Shown piece after piece: positions 33,701-38,833 of a stretch of 38,833 nucleotides of DNA (the first letter of the stretch is position 1; every line of letters begins with the position of its first letter). Source of the stretch: Corynebacterium sp. (GTDB lineage: Bacteria > Actinomycetota > Actinomycetes > Mycobacteriales > Mycobacteriaceae). The stretch is taken from the NCBI RefSeq assembly GCF_030826625.1, contig NZ_JAPJNQ010000010.1, positions 1 through 38,833 of the forward strand. Reading direction: 5' to 3'. Both the position numbers and the translations under genes were made by a program. Below the pieces are notes generated by a model that saw only the letters and a list, made by a program, of their open reading frames with translations, was not told the origin of the DNA and ran no database searches.

Positions 33701-34424
33701 CATCGTGTGTTTCTACCCCGCGGGCGGTCTGGGGTGGGCGTATTTCCCGCTGGCTTCCGTCGTCCAGCACGATGGCCGCGGCATTGTTTGCGTGCAGTCA
33801 ACCCAACCGGACGCGACGGTGCAAGAAAAAACCAGCCGTGTGCTCGCATTTTTGCGTGAGCATAAGGCGACGCGCGTGCACCTCGTTGGTTGGAGCGTCG
33901 GTGGCGTGGTGGCGCAAGACTGTGCGGTGGCGTTGCAAGATTCTGGGATCGCCGTTGCTGGTGTTGTGCTGTTGGATGCTTACCCTTCGGAGGTTTGGAA
34001 ACAACTACCTGCGCCTACCCGGCAAGAACTGTTGCAGGGAGTTTGCGATATGGCGGGAGTAAACGCCGAGGTTGCGACTACCAGTGATGTGCTGGGTGCA
34101 TTGCAGGACTCCGCCGGAGTTTTCGGGCAGCTCAGTGAAGAAGAGGTGGGCACGATCATCACGATGGTGCAGCATAATTCGACTGAGATGCGTAACCACA
34201 CCACGCGGTACTACGACGGAACCGTGCATTGCCTGGTGGCAGGTGATGAGTGTGATGTGCGTTCAGAGTTGCTCGTGGCCTCGGCTTGGGAACCTCATTG
34301 TGAACACGTCGTCGAGCACGTTGTCGCTGCTACCCACCCGGGGATGGTCGCGCCAAAGGTACTTCGGGTGGCTGCACAGCTGTTAAGCAGTGAGCGTCCA
34401 AAGCGAGAAGGGGATTTTCAGTAA
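30732..34424 (+). CDS. entF: Non-ribosomal peptide synthetase EntF-type (C-A-T-TE), serine-specific
   Basis: A 1230-residue single-module synthetase. The condensation domain (about 1-400) has HHLTGDG at 134-140. The adenylation domain (about 400-890) has TSGSTGTPK at 530-538. The carrier domain has Ser940 in GGNSLS. The thioesterase domain (about 988-1220) has Ser1055 in GWSVGG, Asp1082 and His1202. The ten specificity residues are Asp575, Val576, Trp579, His618, Met643, Ser645, Leu668, Ile676, Asp677 and Lys880 (DVWHMSLIDK), one change from the common serine code DVWHLSLIDK. It should couple DHB to serine and cyclotrimerise. GTG start with AGGA upstream. In-frame tandem duplications occur at residues 63-72 and 814-838. 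Confidence 0.95.
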   Translation: MAKAENFYLSATQRDIWLAQSKYPESAQFQCAELIHFPGELDRELLRECILHCLRQIPVVCADYGSADYGSAEQARYTPEADIPVHLVASEHNYGEELFRWASRTVTVPGTAPLTEHYLLQLVDGTTAWLARFHHLTGDGYSIHRILDFICQTYTRRVAGQPDPASPFAPAAEYARPAEFTPSASTEQSAMMLGILQDSAVHHSAALDGNTLGCDEVVVTGHARVSTAGSVINTVAQYCASMANSAEIVLGFPQLNRPMGQTAVDMRPQVSIKTRRYDAHQDEFTDVNCSGCCPHINLRPFSAQFRCGNLVGSMRTISAGPIDDIEIIVQSCPDGQRDIFVMARGSNLQKIVDNHAARLAHAIDNPGEPDFLLPAERSELASFQGMQHRIAMPTLGENLATVLSGTRKTLVRTKTTQLDTLQLGEKISGLAAALRAAGVQPGQAVVVHLERGVDFIVAVGAVISVGGVFVPIDPQLPVERRQAMAQTAQAQVQIGGPSVGCMVVSSQQPPHAPVAPATRQPDDAAYIIFTSGSTGTPKAVVNTHAGITNRLAWMAAKYGLNSDDVVLHKTPSSFDVSIWEYLYPLTYGMCAWLLEPGEHTDPQAVQAALHRSRATLCHFVPSALKGYLSLHDPQVQIYLRNVMVSGEALPAGVAQSARKQLAARVHNLYGPAEAAIDVTAHTVSDEDTQFVPIGAPVWNTKIFITDFRGRQLPKGFGGRLIIGGVQVAQGYKGLASPAFSNGTYDTGDHAAWLADGELHYLGRKDSQVKLRGQRLELGEVEAVLQQHPAVAQAVAVIREYRGQPALIAYVVAEDLRDLRDLRDSQVENQGESQVEGQAGDISAADLVAEVSALCRTRLPAYMVPSHISRIAVIPTTINGKLDHGRLPDPNHHSQGQQAEPLLDSGEEVQIDDPVLRAFSQVLDTPISDVHTHFFEAGGNSLSAIQLAKLLNLRVADVFANPTPAQLAQVRRADGFAEFLWLREPKESTELIVCFYPAGGLGWAYFPLASVVQHDGRGIVCVQSTQPDATVQEKTSRVLAFLREHKATRVHLVGWSVGGVVAQDCAVALQDSGIAVAGVVLLDAYPSEVWKQLPAPTRQELLQGVCDMAGVNAEVATTSDVLGALQDSAGVFGQLSEEEVGTIITMVQHNSTEMRNHTTRYYDGTVHCLVAGDECDVRSELLVASAWEPHCEHVVEHVVAATHPGMVAPKVLRVAAQLLSSERPKREGDFQ
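30918..30947 (+). repeat. 15-bp tandem duplication inside entF
   Basis: Two perfect copies of GATTATGGCAGTGCC encode DYGSADYGSA in the N-lobe of the condensation domain. The duplication is in frame and looks recent because both copies are identical. Confidence 0.9.
33171..33236 (+). repeat. Two adjacent minisatellites inside entF
   Basis: Three perfect copies of GATTTAAGA (33171-33197) encode DLRDLRDLR. After GAT they are followed by three 12-bp copies (33201-33236; AGCCAGGTTGAA, AACCAGGGTGAA, AGCCAGGTTGAA). They lie in the C-terminal subdomain of the adenylation domain, between the A8 and A9 motifs. All units keep the frame, forming an extra polar loop of about 25 residues. Confidence 0.9.
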
Positions 34425-34466
34425 AACCGAATTAAACTGCCATTCTTATTGCAGGTTGTTTATGGA

Positions 34467-34485
34467 TTAGGCTAGGCTTGCTATT
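34467..34485 (+). promoter_or_regulatory. Candidate DtxR/IdeR box upstream of fepB
   Basis: TTAGGCTAGGCTTGCTATT matches 12 of 19 positions of TTAGGTTAGGCTAACCTAA, with the left half and centre nearly perfect. TAGGCT could be the -10, so bound DtxR-Fe would block transcription. It lies 31 nt before the fepB ATG and suggests that fepB has its own iron-repressed promoter. Confidence 0.5.
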
Positions 34486-34516
34486 TGGTTCGCAAATTTT
34501 TTCTGGAAGGAAAGCT

Positions 34517-35614
34517 ATGACAATTCGTCGTCATCGTGTGAAAATCGCTGGTGCAACTCTGACTGCTCTCAGTCTGTTCCTCGTTAGCTGTAGCCAGGCT
34601 GATGAAGATTCAGCAGCAGATTCTGCCAGCACCACGGAAGCAACCAACACCGATTCTGCATCTGGTGCCGATTCGTCCAGTGAAGATGATGCGACTTCGT
34701 GGCCACGTACCGTGGATTCCCTCGTCGTTAATAACGGTGAAGTTACCGGAGATACCGAAGAGGTTGAGCTCACTGAAAAGCCACAGAAGATTGTTTCTAC
34801 TTCGGTGACCCTGACCGGTTCACTGCTGGCGATGGACGCGCCCGTGCAGGCGACCGGCGGTGCAGCTGCTGGTGGATTGGCCGACGATGAAGGTTTCTTC
34901 CTGCAATGGGCAGATGCGGCCAAAGAAAAGGGCGTTGAGAGCCTGTATAACCTCGAGGTGGATGTTGAAGCGATCGCTGCGCAGGAGCCAGACTTGATCG
35001 TCGTCAGTGCTAGTGGACAGGACTCGGCCGTCACTGATTACGACAAGCTCAGCGCAATTGGTGCCCCGATCATGGTGGTGGATTATTCCGACCAAGATTG
35101 GACTGAGGTCATGAGTCGGTTGGCCGAGGCTACCGGGCATGAAAAGGAAACCGCGGAAGCCATCCAGGAATACGAGGATCGTCTGGAAGAGGTCACCAAG
35201 GCCATTGAGCTTCCTGAGCAGCCAACCAACTTCGTGATGCCACTTCCGGGCGATCGCGGATTGAACTTCTGGAGCTCAGAATCTTCGCAGGGCCAGCTTC
35301 TGGAATCCGTCGGATTCGAGGTTGCGGTGCCTGCCGACGAAATCGTTGACACCTCTGGCCCTCGTGGCGCCCGTAAGGACGTCAAGACCGTCGTGCCAGA
35401 AAACGCGACGCAGGCCGTTGCTGGTGAAACCGTGCTGACCATGAGCACCACCGGCGATGACCCAGTCGAGGCGCTGAAGAACAACCCACTGCTGGCCAAC
35501 AACCCGGCCATCGCGAACGACGCCATCTACCTGATGAGCCCAGAGCTGTTCCGCCTGGACTTCTACAGCGCGATGACCATGCTGGATGAGCTGGAAAAGC
35601 ACTTCGCGAAGTAA
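34517..35614 (+). CDS. fepB: Ferric enterobactin-binding lipoprotein (FepB-like)
   Basis: A 365-residue substrate-binding lipoprotein. The signal peptide ends in LVSC (lipidated Cys25), followed by an acidic Ser/Asp/Thr/Ala linker to about residue 65. The mature domain carries stretches very close to E. coli FepB: KIVSTSVTLTGSLLAMDAPV, DDEGFFLQWADAAKEKG and, at the end, FRLDFYSAMTMLDELEKHF. This supports ferric enterobactin, not just any siderophore, as ligand. ATG 34517 with GGAAGGAAAG upstream is preferred. An ORF start at 34478 would fall within the promoter box. Lipidation replaces the free periplasmic form of Gram-negatives. Confidence 0.93.
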   Translation: MTIRRHRVKIAGATLTALSLFLVSCSQADEDSAADSASTTEATNTDSASGADSSSEDDATSWPRTVDSLVVNNGEVTGDTEEVELTEKPQKIVSTSVTLTGSLLAMDAPVQATGGAAAGGLADDEGFFLQWADAAKEKGVESLYNLEVDVEAIAAQEPDLIVVSASGQDSAVTDYDKLSAIGAPIMVVDYSDQDWTEVMSRLAEATGHEKETAEAIQEYEDRLEEVTKAIELPEQPTNFVMPLPGDRGLNFWSSESSQGQLLESVGFEVAVPADEIVDTSGPRGARKDVKTVVPENATQAVAGETVLTMSTTGDDPVEALKNNPLLANNPAIANDAIYLMSPELFRLDFYSAMTMLDELEKHFAK

Positions 35615-35629
35615 TAATCCCGGCTTAAA

Positions 35630-35656
35630 CCAGCAGCGGACTAACACCGTGGCTGG
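35630..35656. terminator. Imperfect hairpin between convergent fepB and lipoprotein genes
   Basis: CCAGCAGCGG (35630-35639) pairs imperfectly (8 of 10) with CCGTGGCTGG (35647-35656) around a 7-nt loop, between two convergent genes. There is no clear T-tract. It may be a bidirectional terminator of moderate strength. Confidence 0.35.
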
Positions 35657-35710
35657 CCTCGAAGGATGCTTAATGCTGATAGCACCGTGGCTGGCCTCGG
35701 GGGATGCTTA
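35645..35710. repeat. 28-bp direct repeat at the 3' end of the lipoprotein gene
   Basis: Two 28-bp copies (35645-35672 and 35683-35710), starting CACCGTGGCTGGCC and ending GATGCTTA, differ at two adjacent bases. On the minus strand the upstream copy encodes SIPRGQPR of the lipoprotein C-terminus and the downstream copy begins with its stop codon. A duplication has therefore reshaped the end of the gene. Confidence 0.85.
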
Positions 35711-36992
35711 CATCTGATGGCCAAAAACATGTTTCGGAATCAATCTGCAGGGTGATGCGCTCGCCGTCTTGATGTGGCCAATTTATCGGCAAACCAGCCA
35801 TCTGTGCTGTTCTAGTCGCCCTGGCGCCGGGTATTGCAAAGGCAGTCACTTCTTGTGGGTTGTCTAAAATGACAACTTTTACTGAGTCGCTTGCAAGATC
35901 GTGCAAGCCGTCAGGGGATATCCCTTGCAACGCGAGGATTTCATACCCCGTCATCACCCGCACCGTTCCGGTGTATTGGTTTGCCGCACCCGTGCTTTGC
36001 GACGGCGCAGACTGGGACTCGCCACCAGCGCCCGTGCTGCCACTGCCGCCTCCGCTTCCTTCACTACGAGCTTCATCCGAGATCGTCACCGATGCTTGGT
36101 TACCACCAGCACACACCACGATGCCGTCGACTGCCCCGCCATCGCAGCTCATGGAATAGTTCTGACCCGTGACCGTGGAATATGCTTCTACCACGACATC
36201 ATTTTTTCCAGTTTCGACCCACTGGTCGATAAAGGCTTCGTGCACGGCTTTGGCAAATGGATCAGAAGTATTAGCCCCGGCAACGAAGTGCGGGTAGTTA
36301 TCGGCGCTGCGCAGGATGTCCATCGGGTTGTCGTGCCCGTCGGCAAGCGCGTTGATAAGCTCACGCTCCGAGACTTCCGACCAGATAATTGCTTGCGCGG
36401 CATCGCTGTACTCGGCTGGAATCGCCTGAGCATTGACATTCCATTCTTGGCCGTCCTTGTGCATGGTGCCGCCGGCAAGCACGTAGCGTTCTACTTTGCG
36501 ATCCGGCGAACTTGACTGCCACGATTTTTGCAGCAAGCCGTTGTGGTCGGCACTGGTCAGCAGGCGCGCGCGGCTGCCACTGGCGCTGGCAGCACCATCA
36601 GTGAATTCGTGTTCCAGCAGCGTGGTGCTGGTGAGATCGTCGGTGGGGTAGTGGACACGGATAGTGGTCATCTCGCCGGGGTTGTGTTCGCGTATCAGCA
36701 GGGTGGGATGGGCGGAATCGTCGATATGCACCAGAGAGTACTCACCAGCATCCAGGTTGTCGAGGACAGCACTGTAGGTTTGTGCAAGCTTTTGCGCCTG
36801 CTTCTTCTTTTGCTTCTCTGCATTTTTGGTTGGCTGCGCTTCTTGCGTCGTGTCTTGCTGTGGATTCGCGGTGGCATCGTCCTCGGCGGAGTTGCACGCG
36901 CTGAGAGTGAGCGCCGCGGCGCATACCAGTGTCGCTACGGAATATGGGCTGCGGATGGATGAACTGGGGGCGTATCGGTGAATGATTGTCAC
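35670..36992 (-). CDS. Putative lipoprotein of unknown function
   Basis: A 440-residue protein with a signal peptide and lipobox LSAC (Cys33), an acidic then Lys/Gln-rich linker (residues about 36-70), a globular region, and a Gly/Ser-rich hinge (SEGSGGGSGSTGAGGESQSAPSQS, near residue 312). The hinge leads to a C-terminal domain of about 100 residues. I recognise no family. The last residues are generated by a 28-bp duplication. It is convergent with fepB and faces the HNH remnant on the same strand, 117 bp downstream of it. It probably sits on the outer leaflet side of the cytoplasmic membrane. Confidence 0.8.
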   Translation of the reverse strand: MTIIHRYAPSSSIRSPYSVATLVCAAALTLSACNSAEDDATANPQQDTTQEAQPTKNAEKQKKKQAQKLAQTYSAVLDNLDAGEYSLVHIDDSAHPTLLIREHNPGEMTTIRVHYPTDDLTSTTLLEHEFTDGAASASGSRARLLTSADHNGLLQKSWQSSSPDRKVERYVLAGGTMHKDGQEWNVNAQAIPAEYSDAAQAIIWSEVSERELINALADGHDNPMDILRSADNYPHFVAGANTSDPFAKAVHEAFIDQWVETGKNDVVVEAYSTVTGQNYSMSCDGGAVDGIVVCAGGNQASVTISDEARSEGSGGGSGSTGAGGESQSAPSQSTGAANQYTGTVRVMTGYEILALQGISPDGLHDLASDSVKVVILDNPQEVTAFAIPGARATRTAQMAGLPINWPHQDGERITLQIDSETCFWPSDVSIPRGQPRCYQH

Positions 36993-37109
36993 GGGGTTAT
37001 CCTGCAGGAAGTATTGTTGGTCCGGTCTGGTGTGATGTGGATAATAGTAGGCTTTAATCTACCGTATCGATCACAGTAATTTCATGGGATCGATGATTTC
37101 ATGTGATTT

Positions 37110-37886
37110 TTAAAATGGTGGCTCCTCTTCGTTGTGGTTGGTGGTTTCGTCGGGGGCGTTGGGATCGGTGCCTGTGGTGCTGTCGTTTTCGGTGTTTGCC
37201 TCAGCCGAAATCGTGGTGAAAGCGTATGCACTATCGGTAGGGTTACCGTCGGCTGCGGAGCCTGGCCCGGTTTCACGCAGCAAGTCGATGGCCTGGTGGA
37301 TCGTGGCCAATTGCTCTTGGCAGGCTTTGATTTTGATCGCAGCGAAACTGTACCTATCCAGGCTGAGTTTTAGCAGGTTTAAATCGCTGTCCCAGAGTTG
37401 TTGCTCCTGGGTTTTCGTCATCGTCGTAAAACTGGAGTGCTGCTGTTCAGCGCTAAAATCGGTGTGCTGTTGCTTTGCGGTGAAGTCCAGATAATCTTTC
37501 CAGCCAGTCCCGGTTTTGAAGTTTATACCTGGTTGCGGTGTTTGTCGTCGTTGGCGTTGTGCCTGCTTTTGGGCTTCTTCGCGTTGGGATTTGCGGTAGC
37601 ACGCTTGCCGTTGCCGCAGGGTTTGCACCCAACGTCGATTCGGATGCGCTAAAGGCCCGTCGGCTTCTGTGGATTGCCAGGTGCCATCGGTGAATAGCCA
37701 CACGACGGTGCCGCTGGCGGGTTCAAAGATTGGGCGCGCACGTTTGTCAGTTTTGATGTTGTGATGGTGCTGGCACAGCGCGATGAGATTGGTAATTGGT
37801 GGATTGGTGTAAACCTTTATGGGGGTAGGCAGATTGGTGCCACTGTCACCGCCTCGAGGTGCAAACATGCAGGTGGGAAACGCCAC
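37110..37886 (-). pseudogene. Truncated HNH endonuclease of the DUF222 type
   Basis: A 258-residue frame matching only the C-terminal part of the DUF222/HNH endonucleases common in actinobacteria: NLIALCQHHHNIKTDKRARP, then FTDGTWQSTEADGPLAHPNRRWVQTLRQRQ. The usual first half of the HNH site (C..PGC, CDxDH) is degraded to CMFAPRGGDSGTNLPT, and the whole N-terminal DUF222 region is absent. A TAA stop lies immediately upstream of the GTG at 37886. The C-terminal tail is Gln/Thr-rich. It is most likely a remnant, though expression as a short protein cannot be excluded. Confidence 0.6.
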
Positions 37887-37957
37887 TTAAGGCGTTGAAC
37901 GGGTGCCGCTGGTACGTGGGGAGGTGCCAACACCATGTAAGTATTTAATCTGGTCCT

Positions 37958-38626
37958 ATGAGTCAAAGTATCACTTCTTTAGTAGTCGCCCTCATCGCGC
38001 TCTTGGGCGTAATTCTCAATAATTGGTGGGCTGATAAACGCCGTGTAAAGGACCAAAAAGAGGCCGACAAACGGCGTAAGGACGACCAAGCAGCCGAGGA
38101 CGCTAGGCGTAAGGCCGACGACAACCGACGCGAATGGGAACAACTGGAACAGCTCGAGCGCAATGAACAAGCAAGACAGCGCCAAGCGATCGCCAATTGT
38201 GTCAAGGCAATCTTTCTGGAAATGCAAAAGACCTCCAACGATATGTTGCAGTTTCAGTTAAATGACAGGACACAGGACGATCAGTTAGTACATGAAAAAT
38301 GGATGACTTCGTTGGAAGGCTTCTACTGGTCCGCAACTATGCACTTAAATCTTTGTGACTTGGAAATAACAGAAGAGCTAGTTGCTGACTGTATCGGAGA
38401 AGTCTGGAAAGCAGTCGAAGAAGAAAAAGCAATTTACGACAAGGCGGTCGAAGCCAGAGCCCTCGGTCAATATGGTTGGCGTCCGTTGGTAGCAAACCTA
38501 AACCCTGCTAATGGTTCAATCATGGTGAAGCTAAGAGAGTTGACACAGGTAGCACAGGTGCAACTCAATTTAAACTTGGAGAGTGAGAGGATTTTATCGG
38601 GGATCGACAAGGACAACGCCGCCTAA
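37958..38626 (+). CDS. Hypothetical membrane-anchored coiled-coil protein
   Basis: A 222-residue protein with an N-terminal hydrophobic helix (SLVVALIALLGVILNNWW, residues 7-24) and a highly charged coiled-coil-like segment (about 26-80, rich in Lys, Asp, Arg and Glu). The remaining region of about 140 residues is mostly helical. I recognise no family. The ATG at 37958 has no strong ribosome-binding site. It lies between the HNH remnant and an IS3 element, so it may be part of mobile or defence-type accessory DNA; that is context only. Confidence 0.7.
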   Translation: MSQSITSLVVALIALLGVILNNWWADKRRVKDQKEADKRRKDDQAAEDARRKADDNRREWEQLEQLERNEQARQRQAIANCVKAIFLEMQKTSNDMLQFQLNDRTQDDQLVHEKWMTSLEGFYWSATMHLNLCDLEITEELVADCIGEVWKAVEEEKAIYDKAVEARALGQYGWRPLVANLNPANGSIMVKLRELTQVAQVQLNLNLESERILSGIDKDNAA

Positions 38627-38640
38627 GACAAAGACCACCG

Positions 38641-38833
38641 GGGGTTGCCCGCAAATCGTGGACACATAGTAGAGCTACCTAGTGGTTAGGCAGCTATTTT
38701 TTCTTCGTTTTCGATGTGGGTGATGTGGTTCTCGAAATCGACGGGGCTTGCCATACCGAGCGCAGAGTGCCGACGCCGACGGTTGTAGACGACTTCAATC
38801 CAGTAGGCAACGGCCTTGCGTGCGGCATCACGG
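38641..38833 (-). mobile_element. IS3-family insertion sequence, end only
   Basis: The window ends inside an IS3-type element. After the transposase stop (38686, minus strand) the outward sequence reads TGTGTCCACGATTTGCGGG and then C-rich, which resembles the right terminal repeat of IS3 elements. The outer boundary near 38641 is approximate, and the other end is outside the window. Confidence 0.6.
38686..38833 (-). CDS. IS3-family transposase (OrfB), C-terminal fragment
   Basis: The minus strand encodes 48 residues including RKAVAYWIEVVYNRRRRHSA, then LGMASPVDFE and a stop after EEKIAA. The YNRRRRHSALG..SP..FE block is the hallmark end of the IS3-family integrase catalytic domain (last catalytic Glu region). 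The gene is cut by the window edge, so its integrity is unknown. Confidence 0.9.
   Translation of the reverse strand, partial: RDAARKAVAYWIEVVYNRRRRHSALGMASPVDFENHITHIENEEKIAA

Noticed and set aside
30732..34424. Bacillibactin-type (Gly-Thr, two-module) synthetase
   Set aside because: There is only one C-A-T-TE module, and its code predicts serine, as in EntF.

Overview
The window comes from a mycolic-acid actinobacterium, almost certainly a Corynebacterium. The support is AftD arabinofuranosyltransferase preceded by a DUF2613 micro-protein, a DUF3068 (PorA-family) envelope protein, a VanW-family protein, an actinobacterial-type Dcd, moderate GC and frequent GTG starts. The species cannot be fixed from the sequence alone.

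Layout. The left edge (1-50) is the 5' part of a minus-strand tRNA-Ser(GGA). Positions 122-9838 hold envelope genes: a GT-C-like membrane protein and a DUF3068 protein on the minus strand, an AT-rich pair of unknown plus-strand genes (3187-4699), an acyltransferase-3 gene that overlaps the 3' end of aftD, then aftD, a DUF2613 gene and a universal stress protein gene. Positions 9945-14453 carry a VanW-family gene, dcd, ugd and ferritin on the plus strand. Positions 14582-35614 hold the centrepiece, a catecholate siderophore locus. Positions 35670-38833 hold a lipoprotein gene, a degenerate HNH endonuclease remnant, a membrane/coiled-coil protein and the end of an IS3-family element.

The siderophore locus encodes an apparently complete enterobactin-type pathway: isochorismate synthase (EntC), isochorismatase (EntB N-half only), 2,3-dihydro-DHB dehydrogenase (EntA), DHB-AMP ligase (EntE), a free-standing aryl carrier protein (EntB C-half) and a C-A-T-TE synthetase (EntF) whose specificity residues predict serine. 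Uptake and release are encoded alongside: FepB-like and FecB-like lipoproteins, FepD/FepG permeases, a FepC ATPase and a Fes esterase. No FepA/TonB system, MbtH-like protein, dedicated phosphopantetheinyl transferase or exporter is present. Instead, three large secreted, C-terminally membrane-anchored proteins are interleaved with the uptake genes: one with a YncE/YVTN-like beta-propeller, one with several predicted beta-domains, and one with an Ala/Gln/Pro-rich stalk. My main hypothesis is that they form a mycomembrane-side receptor or relay for ferric enterobactin. Weak DtxR/IdeR-like boxes lie upstream of fes, entA and fepB, and ferritin sits next door, so the region looks like an iron acquisition and storage neighbourhood.
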